A stretch of DNA of 33,231 bases, taken from the NCBI GenBank assembly GCA_900550415.1, contig URSO01000016.1, positions 1 to 33,231 of the forward strand, written 5' to 3'. The position numbers were made by a program, and so were the translations under genes. The DNA is from an uncultured Collinsella sp. (lineage in GTDB: Bacteria; Actinomycetota; Coriobacteriia; Coriobacteriales; Coriobacteriaceae). The notes under the pieces were generated by a model. The model was not told the origin of the DNA, did not search any database, and was given only the letters and a program-made list of their open reading frames with translations. Shown in pieces: positions 21,292-29,249 of this stretch. Numbering within the stretch: the first letter of the stretch is position 1; every line of letters begins with the position of its first letter.

Positions 21292-22257
21292 CTAGAACGT
21301 CGCCTTGTAACGGTTGACCTTCTCGCGATAATCGCGCGTGTCGGCCTCGCGCAGCTTGGTCATGGCATCGCGCTCATCGTCGGACAGGTTCGAGGGAACC
21401 TGCACCTTGATCTCGACGAGCAGCGCACCTGTGCGGCCGCGATGCTTAACGTCGGGCGCACCCATCTCCTTAAAGCGGAACTTCTTGCCCGTCTGGGTGC
21501 CAGCGGGCACCTTCAGACGAACCGTCGCGCCGCCGGGCGTGGGCACATCCACCGTGCAGCCGAGCGCCGCCTCGTAGACCGAGATCGGCACCTCCATGGT
21601 CACATCGGCGCCCTTGCGCTTAAATAGCGGATGCTCCTCCACGTGCGTGGTCACGACCAGGTCGCCGCGCTCGCCTCCGGCAACGCCGTACTCGCCACGG
21701 CGCTTGTAACGCAATTTGCCGCCGTCGACCGCACCCGCAGGCACCGAGACCGTGATGGTCTGCTGTTCGCCCGTCGAGGGAATGCGGTAGGTGACCTTGT
21801 GCGTCACGCCGCGAAACGCGTCCTCGGCCGTTACGTCGACGGTCAGCGACAGGTCGCCGCCCTTGCGCGCGCGGTTGCGGCCCGCGCCCGCACCGGCAGC
21901 ACCCGCAGCCCCGGCAAAGCCCGAGCCCCAATCGCTGCCCCAGGCGCCGTTGCCGCTAAAGATGCTGTCAAAGATATCGCCCCAGCCGCTCGCGCCGGCA
22001 CCGGCGCCGTAGCCACCGCTATACGCGCCGCCCGCGCCCGGCATGCCGCCGAACATGAGCATCTGGTCGTACTCTTTGCGCTTCTTCTCGTCCGAAAGCG
22101 TTTCGTAGGCCTCGCTAATCTCCTTAAACTTGGCCTCGTCGCCGCCGGCATCGGGGTGATATTTTTGCGCGAGCTTGCGAAACGCGCTCTTGATCTCTTT
22201 GTCGGAGGCGCTCTTGGATACGCCCAGGATGTCATAGAAGGTTTTGCCTGCAGCCAT
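21292..22257 (-). CDS. DnaJ / CbpA-type J-domain co-chaperone without zinc finger
   Basis: A 321-residue J protein. The J domain (about 1-68) has the HPD motif at 34-36 (QKYHPDAGG), followed by a Gly/Ala-rich linker (about 70-125) and the C-terminal substrate-binding domain (SVPAGAVDGGKLRYKRRGEYG; GGATVRLKVPAGTQTGKKFRFKEMG). The CxxCxGxG zinc finger of canonical DnaJ is absent, so it is type II (CbpA-like), as is common beside hspR. It stimulates DnaK ATPase and delivers clients. GGAG lies five bases before the ATG. A roughly 110-base gap with two hairpins separates it from grpE. Confidence 0.9.
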   Translation of the reverse strand: MAAGKTFYDILGVSKSASDKEIKSAFRKLAQKYHPDAGGDEAKFKEISEAYETLSDEKKRKEYDQMLMFGGMPGAGGAYSGGYGAGAGASGWGDIFDSIFSGNGAWGSDWGSGFAGAAGAAGAGAGRNRARKGGDLSLTVDVTAEDAFRGVTHKVTYRIPSTGEQQTITVSVPAGAVDGGKLRYKRRGEYGVAGGERGDLVVTTHVEEHPLFKRKGADVTMEVPISVYEAALGCTVDVPTPGGATVRLKVPAGTQTGKKFRFKEMGAPDVKHRGRTGALLVEIKVQVPSNLSDDERDAMTKLREADTRDYREKVNRYKATF

Positions 22258-22279
22258 CGTAGCTCCTCTCCTGTTACAT

Positions 22280-22362
22280 CCGCCGTCCCTGCGGACGGCG
22301 GTTCATGCTGTCACATGGCACTTGGCCAGAAAGGGCCCCGGGTGTTGCCCCGGGGCCCTTCT
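22280..22362. repeat. Two GC-rich hairpins between grpE and dnaJ
   Basis: CCGCCGTCC/GGACGGCGG (22280-22301) and AGAAAGGGCCCCGGG/CCCGGGGCCCTTCT (22328-22362) are strong stems with short loops in the grpE-dnaJ gap. Neither is followed by a T tract on the minus strand, so they more likely set mRNA stability or relative expression than terminate. Confidence 0.6.
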
Positions 22363-22365
22363 CAA

Positions 22366-23208
22366 TTACTCCTCGGTGCCCTCGGCCGTATCGGCCGCGG
22401 CATCCTCGGGCGCCGCTTCGGGCTCCGGTGCGGGGCGCTTCTCGCCACCGTAGGTCACCGTCACCATCGCAGAGCGCAGAATGCGGTCCGCCATGCGGTA
22501 GCCCTTCTGGTACACGTCGTTGACGGTCTCGTCGTACTGCGATGCGTCCTCGACACGCCCCACGGCTTGGTGTTCGAGCGGATCGAACGCCTCGCCCTTG
22601 GGGTCGATGGGCTCAACGCCCTCGTGCGCAAACACATCGAGCAGCTTGGCATGTACCGCATCGACGCCATCGACGAACTGCTTAAAGTCGTCGGAAAGCT
22701 CTTGGCTGCGGGCATGGTCGATAGCGCGCTCGATATCGTCGATCACCGGCAATAGCGCGGTGACAAGCTTCTCGGTCGCGCGCTCGCGCTCGGCGATGCG
22801 CTCGTTGGCGGTGCGGCGACGGAAGTTCTCCCAGTCGGCCTGTAGACGGGCGGTGCGCTCGGTGGCGTCCTTTGCCTTGTCCTCGGCGGCCTTCTGAGCC
22901 TCTGCCGCGGCATCGAGCTCACGGCGCACGTCGGCAAGCTCCTTTTGGGCCTGCTCGAACTTGAGCTTAAAGTCGTTGTCGGCGGCTTCCTCACCGGCGC
23001 GGATAGCAGCTTCCACCATCTCGTCCTCGGTCATCGTCGCCTCCTTGTTGGAATCCTCTACCTGGTTCTCGGCAGCCTCGGCGGCCGAGGCCTCGTTGAC
23101 CTCGGTAACGCCTGCGGCCTCTACGGGAATCTTCACGTCCTTCTCCTCAGAGTCAACGGGGGCGGCACCAACGGCGGCCGCCTCCGTGCGAGCTTTACGG
23201 GCGGACAT
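22366..23208 (-). CDS. grpE: Nucleotide exchange factor GrpE
   Basis: A 280-residue GrpE, the exchange factor that releases ADP from DnaK. It has an extended acidic N-terminus (about 1-75), a long coiled coil (about 78-140, with EQAQKELADVRRELDAAAEA), and the beta domain with the signature WENFRRRT (about 146-153) and the C-terminal VNDVYQKGYRMADRILRSAMVTV. An additional Pro/Glu/Ala-rich tail ends the protein. Only two bases separate its ATG from the stop of the upstream EIIA-DnaK-tail gene, the spacing normally seen for dnaK-grpE. Confidence 0.93.
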   Translation of the reverse strand: MSARKARTEAAAVGAAPVDSEEKDVKIPVEAAGVTEVNEASAAEAAENQVEDSNKEATMTEDEMVEAAIRAGEEAADNDFKLKFEQAQKELADVRRELDAAAEAQKAAEDKAKDATERTARLQADWENFRRRTANERIAERERATEKLVTALLPVIDDIERAIDHARSQELSDDFKQFVDGVDAVHAKLLDVFAHEGVEPIDPKGEAFDPLEHQAVGRVEDASQYDETVNDVYQKGYRMADRILRSAMVTVTYGGEKRPAPEPEAAPEDAAADTAEGTEE

Positions 23209-23210
23209 GA

Positions 23211-23780
23211 TTACTTGTCCTCGTCGTCCACAACCTCGTAGTCGGCGTCGACGACGTCATCGTCGGCCGGCTGGGCACCGGCGGCACCGTCGGTCTGCTG
23301 CTGAGCGTCGGCGTAGACAACCTGGGCCAGCTCGTAGGCCACGGACTGCAGGGACTCGCCGGCGGCCTTGATGGCCTCGCGATCGAAGCTGATGAGCGGC
23401 TGGCCGGCCTTGACCGTGTCGCCCATCTCGACAAAGCGGGCAAAACCCTTGCCGTTCATTTCCACGGTGCCCAGGCCAACATGGATGAACACGCGAAGAC
23501 CGTCCTCGGTAATCATGCCGATGGAGTGGTTGGTGACGGTGGTGGCGCCGATGCGACCGTTGGCGGGGGCGTAAATGGTGTCGGTAATGGGCTCGATGCC
23601 GTAGCCCTGGCCGAGCATGCCCGAGGCGATGGTCTCGTCGGGAACCTCACTCAGATTGACGAGCACGCCGTTGACGGGAGCGTAGATGACGCCTTCGCGG
23701 GTGGCGAAGCTTGCTGCGGGCGGAACGGACGCCTCGCCCGACGAAGTGAACGTGGACTTGAGCGAATCGAGCAGACCCAT
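23211..23780 (-). CDS. EIIA-Glc domain fused to a DnaK-like C-terminal tail
   Basis: A 189-residue chimera. Residues 1-~138 are a glucose-type PTS EIIA (starting MGLLDSLKSTFTSSGE), with the two active-site His at 85 (TNHSIGM) and 100 (VFIHVGLGTV, the phosphorylated one) and GDTVKAGQPLISFD. From about residue 140, ESLQSVAYELAQVVYADAQQQ followed by the acidic ending DDDVVDADYEVVDDEDK is the classic C-terminal helix and DDVVDADFEEV tail of DnaK. EIIA proteins instead continue with a last strand (around TPVVV), missing here. The gene sits directly before grpE, where dnaK belongs. The ATG at 23780 has GGAGG five bases upstream. The joint at about 23350-23370 could be a true deletion through a short shared sequence or an assembly join. 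Whether EIIA still works without its last strands is unknown. Confidence 0.75.
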   Translation of the reverse strand: MGLLDSLKSTFTSSGEASVPPAASFATREGVIYAPVNGVLVNLSEVPDETIASGMLGQGYGIEPITDTIYAPANGRIGATTVTNHSIGMITEDGLRVFIHVGLGTVEMNGKGFARFVEMGDTVKAGQPLISFDREAIKAAGESLQSVAYELAQVVYADAQQQTDGAAGAQPADDDVVDADYEVVDDEDK

Positions 23781-23830
23781 AGATGCCTCCAACGTATCAG
23801 GCGTGCATGTTGCACGCGTGTGGTTTGCCG

Positions 23831-23840
23831 GAAACGTTTC
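23831..23840. promoter_or_regulatory. GAAACGTTTC palindrome upstream of the EIIA gene
   Basis: A perfect 10-bp palindrome 51 bases before the EIIA start, resembling the core of a CcpA/LacI-family operator (AAACGTTT). A sugar-responsive repressor would fit the EIIA gene. Single short sites like this also arise by chance. Confidence 0.35.
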
Positions 23841-24026
23841 GTACGTGTTTCCCAGCACGGTCAGCGCTCCTATTTTACGCTGCTTAACGATGCCTCTGAA
23901 CAGCGATTTTGTGATATATCAGTTGAAGGCCAACTTATTGCGGGGGTGTTTCTGCGCCGCGGGCTCAAGTGGGGTACGCTAAGGTGCGAAAAACGAGTGC
24001 GCACGAATCGCACGGAGGGAGCACCT

Positions 24027-24926
24027 ATGATTATTGAGAACCATGCGCTGTGGGGCGAGGAGCCGACCGAGGATTATCCGGCGACGTTTACGTATCTGGG
24101 TGCCGAGCCGCTGCCCGACAAGCCCAATGGCCGCCGCCCCGCGGTGATCATCTGCGGCGGAGGCGGGTTTACGCATATCGCTCCGCACGAGCAGGACCCG
24201 GTGGCGTTTGCGTTTTTGGACCGCGGCTACCAGGCCTTTGTGCTCAACTATGTGACGAGCGCCACGGGCGACGTGAGCTTTCCGCACCCGCAGGCGGACC
24301 TCGCCAAGATGGTCGCTACCGTGCGCGCCAACGCCGACGAGTGGCATGTCGATCCCAAGCGCGTGTGCATCGTGGGTTTCTCGGCGGGCGGCATGATCTG
24401 TGCCTCGTTGGCAACGCAGTGGAAGACCGGATCATTCGCGGGCCTTGCCGGGGCCCGTCCGGAGGATATTCGTCCCGACGCCGTGGTGCTGGGCTATCCG
24501 TTGCTCGACCTTGCCTATGTGCGCGATATGCAGACGCGCGACCCGCGCATCGACCTGCGCGTGCCCAAGACGGGTGGCAAGACAGGGCGCGATTTGCTCA
24601 ACGACTATCTGTCGATGGTGACGGGCGGCGAGGCGACCGATGAGCACCTGACCGACATTTGCCCTACCACGCACGTTTCGCGCCAGATGCCCCCGACCTT
24701 TGTGTGGGGCGTTTCGGACGATAAGACGGCGCCGGTCGCGCAGGTCTACCCGTTTGCGCGGCGCATGGCCGAGGAGGGTGCTGCATGCGAGATGCACGTC
24801 TTTGACCAGGGTGGCCACGGCCTTTCGCTCGGCAACGCCAATACCGCGGTCGATAACGAGGACAAGCAGGTGGCGGTCCGTCCATGGATTCGCCTAGCCT
24901 TCCGCTTCCTGGAGCGCCATATGTAA
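24027..24926 (+). CDS. Alpha/beta hydrolase (acetylxylan/BD-FAE-like esterase)
   Basis: A 299-residue cytoplasmic hydrolase starting MIIENHALWGEEPTEDYPAT. The alpha/beta fold triad is visible: nucleophile Ser in GFSAGGM (about residue 118), Asp in VSDDKTAP (about 238), and His in GGHGLS (about 271). The oxyanion region is ICGGGGFTH (about 43-51). This layout matches bifunctional carbohydrate esterases/acetyl esterases that remove acetyl or feruloyl groups from sugars. No signal peptide, so it acts on imported oligosaccharides. GGAGGG lies six bases before the ATG; a longer in-frame extension upstream overlaps the divergent EIIA gene and is not real. It is divergent from the EIIA gene. Confidence 0.82.
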   Translation: MIIENHALWGEEPTEDYPATFTYLGAEPLPDKPNGRRPAVIICGGGGFTHIAPHEQDPVAFAFLDRGYQAFVLNYVTSATGDVSFPHPQADLAKMVATVRANADEWHVDPKRVCIVGFSAGGMICASLATQWKTGSFAGLAGARPEDIRPDAVVLGYPLLDLAYVRDMQTRDPRIDLRVPKTGGKTGRDLLNDYLSMVTGGEATDEHLTDICPTTHVSRQMPPTFVWGVSDDKTAPVAQVYPFARRMAEEGAACEMHVFDQGGHGLSLGNANTAVDNEDKQVAVRPWIRLAFRFLERHM

Positions 24927-24973
24927 AAGTAGACTACTTGCCCGTTTCAAAAAGTCTGCTTAGAGGAGGAGCC

Positions 24974-25294
24974 ATGCTTGAGGGTACGTATGTGGTTTCG
25001 GCCCAGACGCCGGTGGGGAGTAAACGCGGCGAGGTGATGTTTTCACATGGGGTGAACGGCGTGCTCAGGGCAGTACTAAACGTCAGGGGTCTCAATATCG
25101 CTCTCTCGGGTGCCCGCGCTGAGTGCGATTTCTTTGAGCTCTCGGGTACTATCTCCCACGTCTTGATGGGCAAGGCACCCTTTACATGCACGGGGTCAGT
25201 CGAGGGTGATCGACTCACTGCCACCGCGCGGTCGGGTTCCGTTTCGATCTCGCTGAGCGGTATGCGCAAAGAGCTTTCGGGGCGCATCGCATAA
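24974..25294 (+). CDS. Small beta-rich protein of unknown function
   Basis: A 106-residue soluble protein starting MLEGTYVVSAQTPVGSKRGE. The pattern of alternating polar and hydrophobic residues (GEVMFSHGVNGVLRAVLNVR; DFFELSGTISHVL; PFTCTGSVEGDRLTATARSG; VSISLSGMRKEL) suggests a small beta-barrel or beta-sandwich. GAGGAGGA lies just before the ATG. No catalytic motif, membrane segment or known family is visible. It follows the hydrolase by 47 bases in the same direction, so the two may be co-transcribed. Confidence 0.6.
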   Translation: MLEGTYVVSAQTPVGSKRGEVMFSHGVNGVLRAVLNVRGLNIALSGARAECDFFELSGTISHVLMGKAPFTCTGSVEGDRLTATARSGSVSISLSGMRKELSGRIA

Positions 25295-25367
25295 AGTTTG
25301 CGCAGGTAAACATCGGTATTTGACTTTATAAAATAGTTCAGAGCGCTATCATTTGTCGTTACGAGTT

Positions 25368-25392
25368 GGTTAGCCCCGGTAAACGGTTAACC
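25368..25392. promoter_or_regulatory. Possible iron-repressor half-sites before feoAB
   Basis: GGTTAGCC (25368-25375) and the palindrome GGTTAACC (25385-25392) resemble the AGGTTAGCCTAACC core recognised by DtxR/IdeR. They lie 23-48 bases before the feoAB start. The match is partial and no full consensus is present. Confidence 0.35.
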
Positions 25393-25415
25393 GCGTCTAA
25401 CGAAAGGATGAGCGC

Positions 25416-27776
25416 GTGAAGCTCGATACACTCGAGATTGGAAAGGACGCCGTTGTCGCATCGGTGACATCCGATGATCAGGCGCTCCGACAGCATATTT
25501 TGGACATGGGACTCACGCCGGGCACCGAAGTCACCATGATGAAATACGCCCCTATGGGAGATCCGCTCGAGATCCGTCTGCGTGGCTACGAGTTGACACT
25601 GCGCAAGGACGATGCCGCCCGCATTGAGCTCGTGGATGTGCACGACACCGATACCGGCCCGCGCGTTAACGCCGCAATCGGCACGACGGAGCACCCGGCG
25701 CTCGGCGAGGGAACGTATTCGCCCCGCGCGGCAAAGACGGCCGTGCCCGAGGGCTCGCCGCTGCATTTTGCCCTCGCCGGCAACCAAAACTGCGGTAAGA
25801 CCACGCTGTTCAACCAGCTGACGGGCTCCAACCAACACGTCGGTAACTTTCCCGGCGTGACGGTCGACCGCAAAGACGGAACCATCCGTAATCACCCCGA
25901 GGCGAGCGTCACCGATCTGCCCGGCATCTATTCGCTGTCGCCGTACACAGGCGAGGAGATCGTCAGCCGCCAATTCATCCTCGACGAGCATCCCGATGCC
26001 ATCATCGACATCATCGACGCCACCAACATCGAGCGCAACCTGTATTTGACGCTGCAACTCATGGAGCTCGACCGTCCCATGGTCATTGCGCTCAACATGA
26101 TGGACGAGGTGACGGCCAACGGCGGCGCCGTGGACGTCAACCTGCTCGAGAGCCTGTTGGGCGTGCCTGTTGTCCCCATTAGCGCTGCCCGCAACGAGGG
26201 TATCGGCGAGCTGGTGGAGCACGCTCTGCACGTGGCGCGGTTCCGCGAGCGTCCCGGCCGCCTGGACTTTTGCGCGCCCGATGGTCCAGACGGCGGCGCG
26301 CTGCATCGCTGCATCCACGGCATTGCTAACCTTATCGAGGACCACGCCGCGACGGCGCATATCCCGGTGCGTTTTGCGGCGACCAAGCTGGTTGAGGGCG
26401 ACGAGCTGGTGACCGAGGCGCTTCACCTGGATCGCAACGAGCTTGACGCCATCGAGCACATCATTACCCAGATGGAGGGCGAGGCCGGCACCGACCGCCT
26501 GTCCGCGCTGGCCGATATGCGCTTTAGCTTTATCGGCGACGTGTGTGGGCGTTGCGTCGTCAAGCCGCACGAGAGCCGCGAGCACGTGCGCTCCGTTAAG
26601 ATCGACCGCATCCTGACGGGTCGCTACACGGCCATTCCGGCGTTTCTGGTGATCATGGGCCTCGTCTTTTGGCTGACGTTTGGCGTGATCGGCGCGGCGT
26701 TGCAGGGACTCATGGAGGACGGCATCGCTGCCATCATCGCCTCGGCCGATGCGGGCCTCAAGGCGTTCGGCACCAACGACGTGGTGCGCTCACTGGCTGT
26801 CGACGGCGTGCTTACGGGCGTGGGCAGCGTACTGACCTTCCTGCCGATTATCGTCGTGCTCTTTTTGTTCCTCTCCATTCTGGAAGACTCGGGCTACATG
26901 GCGCGTGTGGCCTTTGTCATGGATAAGGTGCTGCGCCGCTTTGGTCTGTCGGGCCGCAGCTTCGTGCCCATGCTCGTTGGTTTTGGCTGCACCGTGCCGG
27001 CAATCATGTCGACCCGCACGCTGCCGTCCGAGCACGACCGCAAGATGACGGTTATGCTCACGCCGTTCATGAGCTGCTCGGCCAAGTTGCCGGTCTACGG
27101 TCTGCTGTGCGGGGCGTTTTTCCCGCAGGCGACAGTTCCCGCCATGGTCTCGCTCTATCTGATCGGTATCGTGGTCGGCTGCATTGCCGCCCTGGTGCTC
27201 AATCGCACGGCATTTAAGGGCGACCCGGTACCGTTTATCATGGAGCTTCCCAACTACCGCCTGCCGAGCGTCAAGACGACGGTGATGCTGGCATGGGATA
27301 AGGCCAAGGACTTTATCACCAAGGCCTTTACCATTATCTTTGTCGCTACGGTGGTCATCTGGTTCCTGCAGACGTTCGATATTCGCTTTAATGTGGTCGC
27401 CGATCAGTCGCAAAGCTTGCTTGCCGGTCTGGGTAGCATCATCGCTCCGCTGCTGGCGCCGCTCGGCTTTGGCGACTGGCGCGCCTCGACGGCACTCGTC
27501 ACGGGACTTATTGCCAAGGAGAGCGTCATCTCGACCCTCACGGTGCTTTTGGGCGCGACCTCGCCCGCGGCACTGTCGACCATGTTTTCGCCGTTTACCG
27601 CCTACGTGTTCCTGGTCTTTACGCTGCTGTACCCGCCCTGCGTGGCGTCCATCGGCGCCGTCAAGAGCGAGTTGGGCGCGCGCTATGCCGTTGCCGTGTT
27701 CGCGTTTCAGGTGACGGTCGCCTGGATCGTGGCGTTTGTCGTGCATTCGGCGGGCATATTGCTGGGGCTGGCTTAG
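25416..27776 (+). CDS. feoB: Fused FeoA-FeoB ferrous iron transporter
   Basis: A 786-residue fusion. Residues 1-~75 are a FeoA SH3-like domain (LRQHILDMGLTPGTEVTMM). After a linker, the FeoB G domain begins with G1 GNQNCGKT (122-129), G2 in NFPGVTVDR, G3 DLPG and G4 NMMD; the helical-bundle and transmembrane parts follow, with the FeoB signatures FLSILEDSGYMARVAFVMD, GFGCTVPAIMSTRTL and PFMSCSAKLPVY. It imports Fe2+ at the expense of nucleotide hydrolysis. It starts with GTG at 25416; AAAGGA lies upstream, and ATG alternatives in frame are not better placed. A terminator follows at 27818. Confidence 0.93.
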   Translation: MKLDTLEIGKDAVVASVTSDDQALRQHILDMGLTPGTEVTMMKYAPMGDPLEIRLRGYELTLRKDDAARIELVDVHDTDTGPRVNAAIGTTEHPALGEGTYSPRAAKTAVPEGSPLHFALAGNQNCGKTTLFNQLTGSNQHVGNFPGVTVDRKDGTIRNHPEASVTDLPGIYSLSPYTGEEIVSRQFILDEHPDAIIDIIDATNIERNLYLTLQLMELDRPMVIALNMMDEVTANGGAVDVNLLESLLGVPVVPISAARNEGIGELVEHALHVARFRERPGRLDFCAPDGPDGGALHRCIHGIANLIEDHAATAHIPVRFAATKLVEGDELVTEALHLDRNELDAIEHIITQMEGEAGTDRLSALADMRFSFIGDVCGRCVVKPHESREHVRSVKIDRILTGRYTAIPAFLVIMGLVFWLTFGVIGAALQGLMEDGIAAIIASADAGLKAFGTNDVVRSLAVDGVLTGVGSVLTFLPIIVVLFLFLSILEDSGYMARVAFVMDKVLRRFGLSGRSFVPMLVGFGCTVPAIMSTRTLPSEHDRKMTVMLTPFMSCSAKLPVYGLLCGAFFPQATVPAMVSLYLIGIVVGCIAALVLNRTAFKGDPVPFIMELPNYRLPSVKTTVMLAWDKAKDFITKAFTIIFVATVVIWFLQTFDIRFNVVADQSQSLLAGLGSIIAPLLAPLGFGDWRASTALVTGLIAKESVISTLTVLLGATSPAALSTMFSPFTAYVFLVFTLLYPPCVASIGAVKSELGARYAVAVFAFQVTVAWIVAFVVHSAGILLGLA

Positions 27777-27817
27777 TTATTAATTGACGGCGCAACCTCT
27801 GTGTATTGAGTTGATTG

Positions 27818-27851
27818 CGGCCCTGCATCTGTACTGACGGATGCGGGGCCG
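27818..27851 (+). terminator. feoAB terminator overlapping the next promoter
   Basis: CGGCCCTGCATC (27818-27829) and GATGCGGGGCCG (27840-27851) pair with one mismatch around a 10-base loop. Only a short TTGCT follows, so termination may be incomplete. Confidence 0.55.
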
Positions 27852-27863
27852 TTGCTATATAAT
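27834..27863 (+). promoter_or_regulatory. Promoter of the MFS exporter gene
   Basis: CTGACG (27834-27839) and a consensus TATAAT (27858-27863) are 18 bases apart, 36 bases before the MFS start. The -35 sits in the loop of the feoAB terminator hairpin, so the upstream transcript and this promoter share DNA. Confidence 0.5.
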
Positions 27864-27898
27864 CGCCCACCGCTCAAGACAATCGGAGAGGTTTCTAC

Positions 27899-29095
27899 AT
27901 GGCTCAGGCAAGACAAGATGGCATCTCACTCAAGCAGTGGCTCCCGCTTATCGGGCTCGCCTGCTGCGCGTTCGTATTCAACACGTCGGAGTTCATGCCC
28001 ATCGGCCTTCTGACTGATATCGCCGCGTCCTTCTCGCTCACCGAGGCCCAGGCAGGCATCATGATCTCGGTCTATGCCTGGGGCGTCATGCTGCTGTCGC
28101 TGCCGCTTATGGTGTTTGCCTCGCGCTTTGAGTTCAAGCGGATGCTGCTGGGCGTTTTGGCCGTGTTTTCGCTCGGCCAGTTCCTGTCCGCTGTGGCACC
28201 CACCTATCCCATCCTGGTCTGCGCGCGCCTGGTGGTCGCCTGCGCGCATGCCGTGTTCTGGTCGGTCGCCTCGATCATGGCGTCGCGCCTGGTTGACACA
28301 CGCCACGGGGCGCTCGCCATCAGCATGATCGCTACGGGCTCGTCCATCGCGCAGATCTTTGGCCTGCCGCTCGGCCGCGCCATTGGCCTGGCCGTGGGCT
28401 GGCGTATGACGTTTGCCGTGGTCGGAGCGCTGTCTGCTGTCGCGGTCGTCTACCAGGCCACGGTGTTCCCCACCATGCCAGCGGGCGAGCGTTTTACGCT
28501 CAAGCAGCTGCCCGAGCTGCTCAAGAACCCGTTCCTGGTCGCGCTCTACGCGGTCACGGTTTTTATGGCGACCGGCTACTACGCGGGTTACAGCTATATC
28601 GAGCCGTTCCTGGCACAGGTCGCGCATGTCGACGCAAGCGCTATTACCATGACGCTGACGGCGTTTGGCTGCTCTGGTCTGCTCGGAAGCTGGCTGTTTG
28701 GCCGCCTGTTCGATGGGCATCGCTTTCCGTTCTTGGCTATCACACTCTCCGGCGTGCCTGTGGCCCTGCTGCTCATGGGTCCGGTTGCACCGTCGCTCGT
28801 CGCCGTTCTCGCTGTTTGCGCGCTATGGGGCTGCTGCTCCACGGCCTTCAATGTGGCGTTTCAGGCCGAGCTCATCAAGTACACGCCGGCAGACTCGTCG
28901 GCCGTCGCCATGTCGATCTTCTCGGGCCTGTTTAACCTGGGCATTGGCACGGGCACCGCAATCGGCGGCGCCGTGGTTTCGGGTCCCGGTATCGCCTGGA
29001 TCGGCTTCGTGGGCGGGGCGATTACCGTCGTGGGCGTCATCCTCGCCATCACCGTGCTGTTCCCGGCCATACACCGTGCCAAACCCGTCGCCTAA
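27899..29095 (+). CDS. MFS exporter, SotB/AraJ-like (DHA1 type)
   Basis: A 398-residue transporter with about twelve hydrophobic segments, starting MAQARQDGISLKQWLPLIGL. The N-terminal motif FNTSEFMPIGLLTDIAASFSLTEAQAGIMISVYAWGV (about 23-60, shown in parts) and FEFKRMLLG (loop 2-3) are typical of the SotB/SetB/AraJ branch, which exports sugars or drugs by proton antiport. GGAGAGG lies seven bases before the ATG. The substrate cannot be read from sequence; neighbouring sugar genes (GH13) make a sugar-related role possible. Confidence 0.85.
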   Translation: MAQARQDGISLKQWLPLIGLACCAFVFNTSEFMPIGLLTDIAASFSLTEAQAGIMISVYAWGVMLLSLPLMVFASRFEFKRMLLGVLAVFSLGQFLSAVAPTYPILVCARLVVACAHAVFWSVASIMASRLVDTRHGALAISMIATGSSIAQIFGLPLGRAIGLAVGWRMTFAVVGALSAVAVVYQATVFPTMPAGERFTLKQLPELLKNPFLVALYAVTVFMATGYYAGYSYIEPFLAQVAHVDASAITMTLTAFGCSGLLGSWLFGRLFDGHRFPFLAITLSGVPVALLLMGPVAPSLVAVLAVCALWGCCSTAFNVAFQAELIKYTPADSSAVAMSIFSGLFNLGIGTGTAIGGAVVSGPGIAWIGFVGGAITVVGVILAITVLFPAIHRAKPVA

Positions 29096-29110
29096 TCACG
29101 TCCCCTCATC

Positions 29111-29177
29111 AGTTGCGGTGGAATACAGACTGCTGGGCCCAATAAACCCGGCAAACAGTCCGTATTTCACCGCAACT
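29111..29177 (+). terminator. 22-bp arm hairpin after the MFS gene
   Basis: Arms at 29111-29132 (beginning AGTTGCGGTG) and 29156-29177 pair with two exceptions; the loop holds a further CTGGG/CCCGG stem. It is followed by TATTTTGGG on the plus strand. It starts 16 bases past the MFS stop, fitting a long intrinsic terminator. Confidence 0.6.
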
Positions 29178-29249
29178 TATTTTGGGGGAGGGGATGCGCG
29201 GCGGGCATACAATGGATGGCGTTGCGTGAAAGATTGCCGGGAGGTTGCT

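Noticed and set aside
23481..24026. N-terminal extension of the alpha/beta hydrolase on the plus strand
   Set aside because: It overlaps the minus-strand EIIA gene, has no family character, and the ATG at 24027 has a clear ribosome binding site.
28665..29249. Long plus-strand extension of the GH13 gene
   Set aside because: It runs through the MFS gene in another frame and across a terminator hairpin; GH13 similarity begins at 29250.
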